Shown: positions 37,789 through 46,993, counted from the first letter of the stretch. The stretch is 64,000 bases of DNA from Mesotaenium endlicherianum (GCA_009602735.1 WELA01008653.1:120698-184697), one strand, 5' to 3'. The notes: generated by a model from the letters alone, not told the origin. Numbers and translations are program-made.

Positions 37789-38529
37789 TTAAAAAATGAT
37801 CAATTCTTGCGTTAAGGCGCTTTTGAAAAAAAGATGCATGGCCTGCCTGTCGTTTGCTGAAGAAACGATACCATAATCTTTCTCCAGCGTTTCCAGCAAT
37901 TCGTCAATAGTAGCTGGCGCCTCTTCCAGTAAAGAAAGTATGATGGCCAATGCAGGCGAGAGATCGGTGAAGATCACCGTACCGGCTGTATTCCGGTGTG
38001 CCGCCAGGAAATAATTTCCTTTATCTGCGGTTGTGATATCATGTGCCGGTTTAAGATGCACTGGGTATTGGAATGAAAACAATTGATGCTCGGGGTTGAT
38101 GACCAGCTTGTCGGTTTCCAATGAATAGGTAGCTGCCGGCTTTTCTCTCCTGTCTTCCATCATGAACAACTCCACTTCCGCCCATTCAAAACACAATAAT
38201 TCTTCAAGGAAAGGATATTTTTCCAGTAGCGGATGTTTTACCGTTACCAGGTACTGGTAAAATTCTTTGGGCATATACCATACCTGTGGCGACTGGCAGG
38301 GGTGATGGGTGAAGAATTCATTCACCAGGTTCTTCCATTCAGTTGCACCAAGTAAAGCGTGTGTCAACGGGTAAGCATTTTGCAGCATATCATCCACTAC
38401 ATTGTACACGAGCCGCCTGTAATGACTGATGTGTTCGTTGTGGATACCGGGAATGGGTTCCAGTTGTCCGCTGCGACAATAACCGGCCAGGGCCGACTGG
38501 TACCGGCGGGTAGTATCATGCAGTAACAT
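37789..38529 (-). CDS. HvfC/BufC-like DUF2063 partner of the MNIO maturase
   Basis: A 246-residue protein. The N-terminal helical part (about 5-95) carries the DUF2063 signature: YRRLVYNVVDDMLQNAYPLTHALLG, followed by EFFTHHPCQSPQVWYMPKEF. A mixed C-terminal part (about 130-240) ends in a small winged-helix-like region (LEEAPATIDELLETLEKDYG). In characterised HvfB/HvfC and BufB/BufC systems, this protein binds the precursor peptide and presents it to the MNIO enzyme. Its start overlaps the end of the MNIO gene by 14 bases, which indicates translational coupling and a functional pair. Confidence 0.9.
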   Translation of the reverse strand: MLLHDTTRRYQSALAGYCRSGQLEPIPGIHNEHISHYRRLVYNVVDDMLQNAYPLTHALLGATEWKNLVNEFFTHHPCQSPQVWYMPKEFYQYLVTVKHPLLEKYPFLEELLCFEWAEVELFMMEDRREKPAATYSLETDKLVINPEHQLFSFQYPVHLKPAHDITTADKGNYFLAAHRNTAGTVIFTDLSPALAIILSLLEEAPATIDELLETLEKDYGIVSSANDRQAMHLFFKSALTQELIIF

Positions 38530-39352
38530 AGGATGGTTGTTTTAAAGCGGCTGTTTTGATGGTGTTCAGCCTGTTTATTTCTTCCTGTAGCTCTTCCAGT
38601 TCAGGGATATTGAAATCTCTTTCGAGTAATACCGGTACATCCCTGCCGAGTTTGCGCATGGTATAATCGAAGAGCTCATAAACAGGATCGATAATGGCTT
38701 CGCCATGCGTGTCGATGATCAATGTATCGGATACCTGTTCGTGTCCTGCCATATGTATATACCGTACACGTTCCATCGGCAGTTGATCGATGAATGCTTT
38801 GGCATCGTAACGATGGTTGAAGCTGTTCACATAAACATTGTTCACATCCAGCAACAGATCGCAATCGGCTGCTTCCAATATAGCATTGATAAAATCAATC
38901 TCTGAGAGTTCGGGTGCAACCGGACTGTAATAACTCACGATCTCGATGGCCATTTTTCTTTCCAGCAAATCCTGTACTGTTTTGATACGTTCCGATACAT
39001 GCGCTACTGCATCGGAAGTGAAAGGGATGGGTAATAGATCGTACAAATGTGCGTTATCGCATTTGGCATAGCTGAGGTGTTCTGAATAAACAAGGGCTCC
39101 GGTGGATGCCAGAAATTGTTTCAGCTTCTTCAGGAATGCAAAATCAAGCTCATCCGGACTGCCGATCGAAAGCGACAAACCATGTGTAAAGAGCGGATAT
39201 TTTTCCAGGGCTTCCCGGAATTTCTTGTTCCAGAAACCACCCACTCCTATCCAGTTCTCCGGTGCCACTTCAATAAAAGCAGGTTGCAATGTGCTGCTTT
39301 GGAGGAAAGCTTCGGCGAAGTCTTTCCTGTATCCGATTCCTACCATATCCAT
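38516..39352 (-). CDS. MNIO (DUF692) RiPP peptide maturase, HvfB/BufB type
   Basis: A 278-residue TIM-barrel enzyme of the multinuclear non-heme iron oxidative family. Metal-ligand motifs are visible in order: VAPENW, THGLSLSIG, YSEHLSYA, LLLDVNNVYVNS, IHMAGH, DTHGEA and LLERDFNIP. MNIO enzymes oxidise Cys residues of a ribosomal precursor peptide to oxazolone/thioamide or thiooxazole groups that bind copper. The start is ATG at 39352 (a second at 39346). It lies 60 bases after the precursor gene (39413-39739) and overlaps the DUF2063 gene. The substrate is almost certainly the neighbouring Cys-containing precursor; the exact modification is inferred from the family. Confidence 0.94.
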   Translation of the reverse strand: MDMVGIGYRKDFAEAFLQSSTLQPAFIEVAPENWIGVGGFWNKKFREALEKYPLFTHGLSLSIGSPDELDFAFLKKLKQFLASTGALVYSEHLSYAKCDNAHLYDLLPIPFTSDAVAHVSERIKTVQDLLERKMAIEIVSYYSPVAPELSEIDFINAILEAADCDLLLDVNNVYVNSFNHRYDAKAFIDQLPMERVRYIHMAGHEQVSDTLIIDTHGEAIIDPVYELFDYTMRKLGRDVPVLLERDFNIPELEELQEEINRLNTIKTAALKQPSYVTA

Positions 39353-39412
39353 TGTTTTAAAAGTGAAGAATAAGGACAGGCTACTACCGTAACCCGTCCT
39401 TACCGGAAAGGA

Positions 39413-39739
39413 TTACATGCCGGATTTTGTTTTTCCGCTCTTGTCCTTGGTCTTGTCGGCTTTTTTGCCGTCTTTCTTGTGACTACCACATTTACCTTCT
39501 CCACATTTCCCATCCTTTCCTTTTTTGCCCATGGTTGAATCGGCTTTCCCTTTCTCACCGCATTTCAATTCCAGGCTCCTGCTAACAGCAGTACGGCTGA
39601 GCAGGTTACCCCTTACCGCTTCTCCTGAGCCCATATTGTTGTAGTGAAAGGTTCCGGCAGCATTGGCTGCAATACCTGATACGGCAATCATGGCTCCTGT
39701 GAGGATAGAGCCGGCTACGATGTTTCTTTTCTTTTCCAT
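39413..39739 (-). CDS. HvfA/bufferin-like RiPP precursor with three [E/D]xKCG motifs
   Basis: A 108-residue secreted precursor. Residues 1-28 form a Sec signal peptide (AGSILTGAMIAVSGIAANA). Next come a conserved segment FHYNNMGSGEAVRGNLL (about 31-47) and a very Lys/Gly-rich tail. Its only three cysteines are Cys60 (ELKCG), Cys79 (DGKCG) and Cys84 (EGKCG); EGKCG is the recognised modification site of MNIO-matured copper-binding peptides. The tail after Cys84 is a low-complexity Lys/Asp/Gly/Ser run. It precedes the MNIO, DUF2063 and DoxX genes on the same strand and follows the sigma/anti-sigma pair. The likely role is copper sequestration in the periplasm; the number of Cys modified is unknown. 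Confidence 0.9.
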   Translation of the reverse strand: MEKKRNIVAGSILTGAMIAVSGIAANAAGTFHYNNMGSGEAVRGNLLSRTAVSRSLELKCGEKGKADSTMGKKGKDGKCGEGKCGSHKKDGKKADKTKDKSGKTKSGM

Positions 39740-39780
39740 TGTTGGATGGTTTTAGTTTAAAAAATGATGCATTTGCAGGA

Positions 39781-39809
39781 ATAGTCTGCGCATTCTTTAA
39801 AACCTGACA
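39781..39809 (-). promoter_or_regulatory. Candidate ECF-type promoter upstream of the RiPP precursor
   Basis: Reading on the minus strand, TGTCAGGTTTT (39809-39799) is followed 8 bases later by CGCAGACTAT (39790-39781), about 40 bases before the precursor ATG. The arrangement resembles bipartite ECF sigma promoters with a GTxA(G/C)-T-rich -35 and a CG-xxx-CTA-type -10. The adjacent sigma factor is the natural candidate to use it. This is a pattern judgement only; no consensus for this sigma factor is available. Confidence 0.3.
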
Positions 39810-39837
39810 ATGGAGTAAAAATTTTTTTTGGGGAGAT

Positions 39838-40101
39838 TTACAAACGTTCGATGATGCGTTCCTTCAATTCATTGTTTTGCAGTTGAGGAGCATTTTCTTC
39901 CTGGTGATCATGGAGGTGGTGGTGCAGGAGCCGGTCAATCAGTCTGCTCTGCTTATCGTAAGTAGTACAAGCGTCGCAAAGGCTTTTATGCATGAACAGC
40001 CTGATACTTTCTATCCAGGATAAGCCCATGACCGACCGTTTATCGATCAGCTCTGTTGCTTTCCTGCACGAGTATAAGATGATGTGCATTATCTTTTTCA
40101 T
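39838..40101 (-). CDS. Small soluble zinc-finger (ZAS-type) anti-sigma factor
   Basis: An 87-residue protein with Cys12 and a His38-x3-Cys42-x2-Cys45 motif, the zinc-binding anti-sigma pattern, and no transmembrane segment. Its start codon overlaps the sigma-factor stop (ATGA), a classic sigma/anti-sigma coupling. After the zinc motif comes a His-rich stretch (LLHHHLHDHQE, about 58-68) that could also bind metal. It probably binds and silences the ECF factor until metal or thiol stress changes the zinc site. The role is inferred from motif and position. Confidence 0.82.
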   Translation of the reverse strand: MKKIMHIILYSCRKATELIDKRSVMGLSWIESIRLFMHKSLCDACTTYDKQSRLIDRLLHHHLHDHQEENAPQLQNNELKERIIERL

Positions 40102-40691
40102 TCCCCTCTTTTAAACCAGTTGTGTTCCAGGCATTTTCTCAATTGCAACTTTGCACGATGCAGTATTTGCCAGAAGTTAGTCGGCGCAATTTGCAATTCC
40201 TGACAAATCAGTTCGCCTTTTTTTTCTTCCAGGTATTTTAATTGCACAGCAGCCAGCCAGGTTGCCGGAAGTTTGTGCATGCATTGCCGCAAAACTTTGG
40301 TGAAATCCATATCATCCAGCAGGTGTCCCTGCTCATCTCCCCATTGCTGCGGCCGTTCCTTTTTCACCCACGATCCTTCTTCATCAAAAAAGCTTTCCAT
40401 CAACGCATTACCGGCCCGTTCCTGTTCCACCTGTTCCGTAACAGCAGCACGTTTGTATTGCTGCCGGTAATGATCGGCGATCTTGTGATTGAGGATGCCC
40501 AGCAACCAGGTCCTGGCATCCCTTCCTTTAAAAGAAAGCAGCGACTGGCAGGCGGCCAGGAATGTTTCCTGCACAAGGTCTTCTGCTGTCTCTTTATTAT
40601 CGGTCTTGTAGAAGGCCCAGGAATACAGATCGTCTGTATACCTGGTTACCCATTCTTTGATTGTATTTGCCGGATTGTCGGAGTCTGACAT
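40098..40691 (-). CDS. ECF-type RNA polymerase sigma factor of the RiPP operon
   Basis: A 197-residue sigma-70 family protein. Region 2 (about 10-80) contains LYSWAFYKTDNKETAEDLVQ, TFLAACQSL and WLLGILNHKIADHYRQ. Region 4 (about 130-190) contains MHKLPATWLAAVQLKYLEEK and the HTH LICQELQIAPTNFWQILHRA. The two regions are joined by a longer linker than usual, with Trp-rich and acidic sequence. It starts 2 bases after the tricorn-protease stop and ends in an ATGA overlap with the zinc-finger anti-sigma gene. It likely directs its own operon, including the precursor and MNIO genes. Confidence 0.93.
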   Translation of the reverse strand: MSDSDNPANTIKEWVTRYTDDLYSWAFYKTDNKETAEDLVQETFLAACQSLLSFKGRDARTWLLGILNHKIADHYRQQYKRAAVTEQVEQERAGNALMESFFDEEGSWVKKERPQQWGDEQGHLLDDMDFTKVLRQCMHKLPATWLAAVQLKYLEEKKGELICQELQIAPTNFWQILHRAKLQLRKCLEHNWFKRGE

Positions 40692-40693
40692 AT

Positions 40694-43600
40694 TTATTTC
40701 TTCACTTTTACCGGGAAAGGCGGCCGCTGGGGCGCTTCCTGCGGATGCTGTTGCAATTCTTTCATGGCTACTTCAATGGCTTTCCGTAGTTGCGGATCGT
40801 TGCCTTTGATCACTTCCGAAGGCGTTTGTTCCACTTCTATATCGGGCGCCACACCTACGTTCTCTACTACAAAGCCGTCCTTGGTCCAGATACCCACATT
40901 CGGCGCTGTTACGCCACCGCCATCCATAAATTCGGGAAAACCGAGAATGCCTACCAGTCCGCCCCAGGTGCGTTTGCCCACTAAGGTACCCACTTTGAAT
41001 TTGCGGAACATCCAGGGCAGCATATCACCACCCGAGCCGGCTGTTTCATCGATCAACATTACTTTGGGGCCTTGTATAGAAGCGCTGGGACTTTTGAGGT
41101 CATTGCCATACCGTGTGTGCCAGTACGCCTGTAAAGGTCTTTGTAAGATGTCGATGTAATAATCGGCCAACTGTCCGCCCCCATTGAAACGCTCATCAAT
41201 GATGATGGCTTTTTTATTGGCCTGGGGGAAGAAATAACGTTTGAAGTATTCGAAGCCCAATCCGGCGGTGTTAGGTACGTACACATAAGCTACCTGCCCT
41301 TTGGTTGCTTCTTCTACTTTCTTCAGGTTACCTTCCACCCAATCCCTGTTGCGCAGGTCGGTCTCGTTTTCCACCGGCACTACTTTTACCGTGCGGGAGC
41401 CGGTGTAATCAGGGTTCAGGCCAATGGTCAGCGTAACGATCTTCCCGGCGGTTGCTTCAAAAAACTGGAAAATATTTTCTGCCGCTGTTACGTCTTTTCC
41501 GTTCACTGCTAAAATGTATTCTCCTGTTTTCGCATTCACACCCGGTTCGGTAAGCGGTGAACGGAGGTTAGGGTTCCAGTTGAGTCCGCCATATATTTTT
41601 TTGAGCTGGTAACGGTTGTTCGCAATGGCAAAATCAGCGCCCAGTAACCCACCGTTAACAACAGCCGGATTCATTCTTCTTTCACCAAACGCGGTGAGCC
41701 GGTGGTGGCCTATCGCCAATTCACTGCACATCCATTGTATGAGGGTATTCAGGTCGCTGCGGCAGGAAAGATCGGGCAGGAATTGCGCATATTTCTTTTT
41801 GGTAGCTGCCCAGTCAACACCGTGCATGCCGGGATCGTAAAAATAATCGCGGTTGATACGCCAGGCTTCATCGAATATCTGCGGCCATTCTGCCAACGGA
41901 TCAAACTTCACCTGCAGGTCGGCGGTATTGAGCAGGCCCTTTCCGGGTTCCGGCTTATCGCCTGTGGGTGCGATACCCCAGGCGCCGCTTTTGTTATACA
42001 GCATTTTCTTGCCATCGGCAGCAATGATGTATCCGTCGAGCTCCATCACCTCATTGTCTTTTCTTTTTTTGATGTCGTATTTGTGCAGCATACCGGCACC
42101 TCCGTCATAACCATATACTACGTACAGCAATTCTCCTTCCTTACCCATGCCCAAACCGTGGTAATTACCCGCTTTCAGGGGTATATCGATGGTACGCTCC
42201 TGGATACCGTCCAGGTCTATGCGGAAGGGTTCGCTTGTTTTTTTACCGGCTTTGGCAGTGTCCTGGCCCTTTGTTTCTTCATCACTTTCTTTGGCGAAAG
42301 GTGAAATGGTTTCTTTCTGCAGTGTGAGCAGGTAGATGGAATTCGTAGAACGGGTATCATTGTTCGATTGGTCGAACCAGTTCACGACCGGACCCGCATC
42401 GGTGGAAGCAAAGAAAAACAGGTATTTGCCTCCGCGGTCAAAGATGGGTTCCGATACATCGCTCAACCCGTCGGTTACGGGGAAAGATTTATTCTGGTCA
42501 ACCGAATAAAGGATCGCTTTTTTGAAGAAGGTACCGGTTACTTTGGTATACACCAGCCATTTGGAATCGGGCGACCAATCGCCGAACTGCTCGCGGAAAG
42601 CGCCTGGCACATATAATTCATCTGCATCTATCTTTTGTTGGTTTCCTGATGCTACATCCAACAGATAGAGATTTCTTCCATTGTCTGCAAAACATATTTT
42701 CTTACTGTCGGGCGACCAGTGTATGTTGGCATAGAAGCCGGTTCCATTCAATTTCAGCGCCCTGGCAGTCCCCGATCCATCCTGTGGTTTGATATGCAGT
42801 GTATATTCACCGGAGGCATCGGAGAAATAAGCGATGGATTTTCCATCGGGCGACCAGGCAGGATATTTTTCGTGCGCATTATCGGTTTCGGTGATGTTGC
42901 GCGCATCGCCTTTCTCTGCCGGCACGGTCATGATCTCACCCCTGAAATCAAAAACAGCCCTGTTACCCGAAGGAGAAATATCGGCGCTGCGAATGTACCG
43001 GCCGCCTTTTACAAAACGCTGGCGCAGTTCCAACAGGTCGGCTGCAATGCCTACGGTGATGTCTTTAGGCGCGTTAGCAGCAAGATCGAAATGGTGCAGG
43101 TAACCGGCTTGTTCAAATACAATCTTTCCGTTTCCGGCAGATGCATGTATAATAGGAAAATCTTTATAGGTAGTTAATTGTTTGACCTCTTTCGAAGCAA
43201 TCGTGTAAGAAAACAAATTGAACTCTCCGTTGCGGTCGCTCAGGAAATAAATTTTGTCTTCGATCCACATGGGTTCTGTATCGTTACAGCCCTCTTCGGG
43301 TTGCGGAATTTTAACGACCGATTTGTTGGCAAAAGAAAAAATGGATATCGTAGAAATAGTACCGCCACGATAATGCTTCCACTGGCGAAAAACTTCAGCA
43401 ATCGGCGTATACGCCATGAACTTCCCATCGGGCGAATAAGTGGCATGGAAAGCATTGGGAATTTCCAGCTGTGTTGGATAGCCGCCTGTAACGGGGACTA
43501 TAAAGAGCTGGGCATATCGATTGGTGAATACAGCGCGTTTTGAAATGAACAGCACATTTTTCCCGTCGGGCGTGAAGCCTCTTACAATATCTATTCCGGG

Positions 43601-43939
43601 ATGCCAGGTAAGGCGTTTGGGAACGCCGCCTTCCACCGGAACCACAAACACATCTGTATTACCATCGTATTGTGCGCTGAAAGCGATCAGCTTGCCATCG
43701 GGCGAAAACACCGGGTTCGATTCGATGCCCTCATCAACGGTTAATCTTCTTGGTTGAGAGCCATCAAGATTGGCCACCCAAAGATCTTCTGCATAAATAA
43801 AAGCGATATGGTTAGCACTGATAGCCGGTTGCGACAACATACGGGTATTATGTGTATCGATGGCGAATAAGGAAACCGGCAATACCAGTAAAAGGCATAC
43901 CCCAAGCCCAAGCAAGTGTTTACGTAACTGCATAAGCAT
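40694..43939 (-). CDS. Tricorn-type S41 protease, exported
   Basis: A 1081-residue protein with a signal peptide (to about residue 26, PVSLFA). Two PD40/WD40-like propeller regions (about 35-330 and 330-660) show SPDGKLIAFSAQYDG, TPDGKNVLFISKR and SPDGKSIAYFSDASG blades. A tricorn core domain (about 690-770), a PDZ domain (about 780-850, EYILAVNGKDV) and an S41 peptidase domain follow, with IIIDERFNGGGQLADY and the catalytic Ser in ETAGSGGDMLPWMF (near residue 968). Tricorn-type enzymes degrade peptides; the leader places this one in the periplasm. The sigma-factor gene begins 2 bases after its stop, so read-through is likely. Confidence 0.94.
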   Translation of the reverse strand: MLMQLRKHLLGLGVCLLLVLPVSLFAIDTHNTRMLSQPAISANHIAFIYAEDLWVANLDGSQPRRLTVDEGIESNPVFSPDGKLIAFSAQYDGNTDVFVVPVEGGVPKRLTWHPGIDIVRGFTPDGKNVLFISKRAVFTNRYAQLFIVPVTGGYPTQLEIPNAFHATYSPDGKFMAYTPIAEVFRQWKHYRGGTISTISIFSFANKSVVKIPQPEEGCNDTEPMWIEDKIYFLSDRNGEFNLFSYTIASKEVKQLTTYKDFPIIHASAGNGKIVFEQAGYLHHFDLAANAPKDITVGIAADLLELRQRFVKGGRYIRSADISPSGNRAVFDFRGEIMTVPAEKGDARNITETDNAHEKYPAWSPDGKSIAYFSDASGEYTLHIKPQDGSGTARALKLNGTGFYANIHWSPDSKKICFADNGRNLYLLDVASGNQQKIDADELYVPGAFREQFGDWSPDSKWLVYTKVTGTFFKKAILYSVDQNKSFPVTDGLSDVSEPIFDRGGKYLFFFASTDAGPVVNWFDQSNNDTRSTNSIYLLTLQKETISPFAKESDEETKGQDTAKAGKKTSEPFRIDLDGIQERTIDIPLKAGNYHGLGMGKEGELLYVVYGYDGGAGMLHKYDIKKRKDNEVMELDGYIIAADGKKMLYNKSGAWGIAPTGDKPEPGKGLLNTADLQVKFDPLAEWPQIFDEAWRINRDYFYDPGMHGVDWAATKKKYAQFLPDLSCRSDLNTLIQWMCSELAIGHHRLTAFGERRMNPAVVNGGLLGADFAIANNRYQLKKIYGGLNWNPNLRSPLTEPGVNAKTGEYILAVNGKDVTAAENIFQFFEATAGKIVTLTIGLNPDYTGSRTVKVVPVENETDLRNRDWVEGNLKKVEEATKGQVAYVYVPNTAGLGFEYFKRYFFPQANKKAIIIDERFNGGGQLADYYIDILQRPLQAYWHTRYGNDLKSPSASIQGPKVMLIDETAGSGGDMLPWMFRKFKVGTLVGKRTWGGLVGILGFPEFMDGGGVTAPNVGIWTKDGFVVENVGVAPDIEVEQTPSEVIKGNDPQLRKAIEVAMKELQQHPQEAPQRPPFPVKVKK

Positions 43940-44045
43940 TGTTTTAAGATAGAAACAAAATGTACACAGATGGGATAATAAATATAAACAACATTACTAT
44001 TCGGCAAAAATAAAGGTCAAAATGGCTGCAACCCGCACCTGAATA

Positions 44046-44788
44046 CTATATCAACGCTGCTATTTTATTTCTCAGCACTTTTTTTTCCGCTTCCGATCCT
44101 GTCAACTGAATCGCTTTAGTAAAAGATTGTTGAGCCTCATTCTTGCGGCCGAGTTGAGCATACAGCTCTCCTAACAGACTGTGATAGAGATAATAAGACT
44201 GGATGGCTTTTCAGGTGCCAGGTCATTGAAAGCTTCCAGCGCTTGTTGCGGACCATACACCTGCAATATGGCCACCGTTTTATTCAGTGCGGCGATGGGT
44301 GAATAAGCAACCCGGCAGAGCCACTCATACAATTCCAGTATCCGCTGCCAGTTGGTTTGTTCAAAATTTGGAGCGGTGCAATGTTCGTAAGCAATAGCAG
44401 CTTCTATATGGTAAGGAGTAATCGCAGAGCCGAATGCCGCTTCATTCATATAAGCATTACCCAGTTCAATTCGTTTGGCATCCCATTTCGAGCGGTCTTG
44501 CTGCGGCAACAAAATGATCTCTCCTTCGGCAGTGAGCCGGCTGTCGCTGAAATCGAACTGAACGGCATATTTATTCCGGCGGATGCTGTCGATCGCTTTG
44601 TTCTTCGCCACACGAAACAGCCAGGCAGAAGGGTTGTCCGGGATGCCTTTCAGTTTCCATACATGAATAGCATCTATAAAAGTCTGCTGTACCACATCTT
44701 CCGCCAACTCCAGGTGTTCCGTACCGAATACCCTGGTTAAAATAGAAACCATCTTTCCCGATTCGCGCCGGAAAAGATGGTCGGTCAA
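44046..44788 (-). pseudogene. Decayed ECF42-type sigma factor (internal deletion, frameshift, no normal start)
   Basis: The frame begins with sigma region 2 (LTRVFGTEHLELAEDVVQQT, then NPSAWLFRVAKNKAIDSIRR). It then jumps from TAEGEI directly to the late TPR-like part (KWDAKRIELGNAYMNEAAFG). The whole sigma region 4 and the start of the C-terminal extension are therefore missing, about 150 residues compared with the usual length near 410. Near 44200 the frame shifts; the expected C-terminus (YYLYHSLLGELYAQLG onward) continues in another frame to a stop at 44046-44048. No ATG or GTG is available, only a TTG at 44788. The partner gene upstream is also frameshifted. Without region 4 the product could not recognise a -35 element. 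Confidence 0.85.
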
Positions 44789-44842
44789 TTTATTGATATC
44801 ATAGTCGTACGTAATAGCCGGGCTATTTTGGCCAAATGTAAC

Positions 44843-45192
44843 TTACATTTTCAATTCCTGTATCTCTCTTACTTCCACGATACCGCTATCGAACAAAAGG
44901 ATCGGACAACCGTTTGCGATCTCTACTGCCTCTTCATAGTTATCGGCTTTGCAGATCATGTAACCGCCTACCATTTCTTTTCCTTCCATGAACGGCCCGT
45001 CAGACAATACTTTCTGACTGCCTTTCACCACTTTATCATCTTGTTTCAGGGGTTGTGCACCACCAAACTTACCTACTGCTGATAAGGCCCCATCCATTCT
45101 GTCCATTTCTGCATGTGGGCTTGCCATTTTTCGGGTGATTGTTGTAATGCAGGAGCTTCACCTCCTCTGAATATTAAAAGATACTCTGCCAT
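44843..45192 (-). pseudogene. YciI/DGPF-family gene split by a one-base frameshift
   Basis: From the ATG at 45192 the frame reads AEYLLIFRGGEAPALQQSPE through QKWTEWMG and then stops. From there the second frame continues with ALSAVGKFGGAQPLKQ and VLSDGPFMEGKEMVGGY to a stop at 44843. One missing base in a run of four G residues (about 45087) explains the break. The DGPF motif identifies the YCII-related partner of ECF42 sigma factors. The intact family is about 117 residues. The break could be a real mutation or a homopolymer sequencing error; the decayed sigma gene next door favours a real one. Confidence 0.8.
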
Positions 45193-45228
45193 TGTCAATG
45201 AATTTTATTGTTTAAAGAATGATTTGCA

Positions 45229-45714
45229 TTAATTGTACTTCATTGCTTCCCCGGTATAATATTTTTTAAGGAAAGCAATTTGCCCGATATCATAGCTTTC
45301 GTGTTGGGCCAGGAAAGCTATGGTACCACTGATGGTTGTGTCGCCTATCGGGCTCTTAACAGGCGATTCTGCAGCGAGCTGTGTTGCTGATACTGCCTGG
45401 AAGGCCTCCTTCAACAAAGCACTCGCTTTATGCCACTCTGCTTTGATGGTTTCCAATAGGGGGTATTCGATTGAGTCGCTGTAAGCTTTGAATCCTTCGA
45501 AATGTGCGTCGAACGGATTTTTAGCAGGTTGGCCCAGGAACATCAGTATATTGTACCTGGCCCATACCGTATGAGCCGCAATCCAACTGATGGGGTTATT
45601 ATGCCCGCTAAGCCTTTCTTTAATCTGTACTTCTGTAAGCCCGTCCAATGCATTGATGAAAAGGCGCTCATTCAAATTGAAAATGAGCGCTGAATGATAA
45701 ATTTCGTTAGCCAT
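45229..45714 (-). CDS. DinB-family protein
   Basis: A 161-residue four-helix protein of the DinB/YfiT superfamily. Putative metal-binding His residues sit in NPISWIAAHTVWARYNI (about residue 48) and in FLAQHESYDIGQIAFLKKYY (about residue 137), the classical positions. Members act as metal-dependent thiol-transfer or hydrolase enzymes, but many are uncharacterised. It precedes the broken YciI gene by 36 bases on the same strand, so it is the only intact member of a DinB-YciI-ECF42 cluster. Confidence 0.85.
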   Translation of the reverse strand: MANEIYHSALIFNLNERLFINALDGLTEVQIKERLSGHNNPISWIAAHTVWARYNILMFLGQPAKNPFDAHFEGFKAYSDSIEYPLLETIKAEWHKASALLKEAFQAVSATQLAAESPVKSPIGDTTISGTIAFLAQHESYDIGQIAFLKKYYTGEAMKYN

Positions 45715-45796
45715 CTTTTACCTGTTTTATTGTTTTCTGATCTAATGACGAACAGAAAGGTAAAAATTGGACAGGGTTCCCGAAATTATTTTTTAA

Positions 45797-46966
45797 TTAC
45801 TTCTGCAAGTTCCTGCTGATACCGAATTCCAGTCCCCTCAGTTCGGCCAGTCCGCGCAAACGGCCAATGGCGCTGTAACCCGGGTAGGTTGTTTTTTGGA
45901 GGTCATCGAGCATCTGGTGCCCGTGATCAGGCCGCATGGGAATGCTGCATTGTTTTCTGCGCATCAGCAGCACGATCTCTTTTACGATCTCGTACATGTC
46001 TGCATCGCCTGCCAGGTGATCGGCTTCGTAGAAATTTCCTTTCTCGTCGCGCTTGGTATTGCGTAAATGGAGAAAATGTATGTGATCACCGAATTCTCGG
46101 ATCATCGCAGCCAGGTCATTGTCGGCACGCGCGCCATACGATCCCGTACAGAAACAGAGTCCGTTCGCAGCTGAAGGTGCGGCCTGTAAAATTTCCCGCG
46201 CATCCTGCGCGGTACTTACCACGCGGGGCAGGCCCAGGATCGGGTAAGGCGGATCATCCGGGTGGATGGCCATCTGCAAGCCACATTCTTCGGCAATGGG
46301 AACTACCTGTTGTAGGAAGTAAAACAAATGCTGTTTCAGTTTTTTCGCATCGATGTGCTCATAAGTTTGCAGCGCAGCCAGTATCTGTTCTACCGTGAAA
46401 CGGTCTTTACTACCAGGCAATCCCAGCAAGACATTCGTGTACAGTCTTTCCTTATCTGCATCGCTCATAGTTTCAAATCGGGCTTTGGCTTCTTTGATCT
46501 GCGATGCGGTGTACTCTTTTTCGGCGCCAGGTCTTTTCAACAGGAAAAGATCGAAGGCCATGAAAGCCGCTTTTTCAAAATACAATGCTTTGCTTCCGTC
46601 CGGCATCCGGTAGTCCACATCGGTGCGCATCCAGTCCAGTATGGGCATGAAATTATAGGTCACCACTTTCAGTCCGCACAAAGCAATATTGCGCAGGCTC
46701 TGTTTGTAGTTTTCTATATGCAGGGCATAAATCCCAGATTGTTTTTTGATCTCTTCGCTCACCGGCAGGCTCTCGATCACCGTCCAGCTCATACCGGCGG
46801 CTTCTATCAGTGCTTTGCGTTGATTGATCTCTTCGATGCTCCAGATATCGCCTACCGGTATATGATGCAGGGCCGTTACCACGCCGGTACAGCCGGCCTG
46901 CCGGATATCCGAAAGACTTACGGGGTCATCCGGACCGAACCACCGCATTGTTTGCTCCATTTGCAT
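45797..46966 (-). CDS. uxuA: Mannonate dehydratase UxuA
   Basis: A 389-residue TIM-barrel enzyme that converts D-mannonate to 2-keto-3-deoxygluconate in glucuronate breakdown. Family motifs include [19 protein letters not shown] at the start, [43 protein letters not shown] and the C-terminal [10 protein letters not shown], which supply metal-binding Cys/His/Asp residues. Length matches the family. Starts at 46966 or 46960 are both possible. It follows xylA by 27 bases on the minus strand, so the xylose and glucuronate steps are co-expressed, consistent with glucuronoxylan use. Confidence 0.96.
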   Translation of the reverse strand: MQMEQTMRWFGPDDPVSLSDIRQAGCTGVVTALHHIPVGDIWSIEEINQRKALIEAAGMSWTVIESLPVSEEIKKQSGIYALHIENYKQSLRNIALCGLKVVTYNFMPILDWMRTDVDYRMPDGSKALYFEKAAFMAFDLFLLKRPGAEKEYTASQIKEAKARFETMSDADKERLYTNVLLGLPGSKDRFTVEQILAALQTYEHIDAKKLKQHLFYFLQQVVPIAEECGLQMAIHPDDPPYPILGLPRVVSTAQDAREILQAAPSAANGLCFCTGSYGARADNDLAAMIREFGDHIHFLHLRNTKRDEKGNFYEADHLAGDADMYEIVKEIVLLMRRKQCSIPMRPDHGHQMLDDLQKTTYPGYSAIGRLRGLAELRGLEFGISRNLQK

Positions 46967-46993
46967 TGTATCTCTTCTCTTTCTACGATCTCA

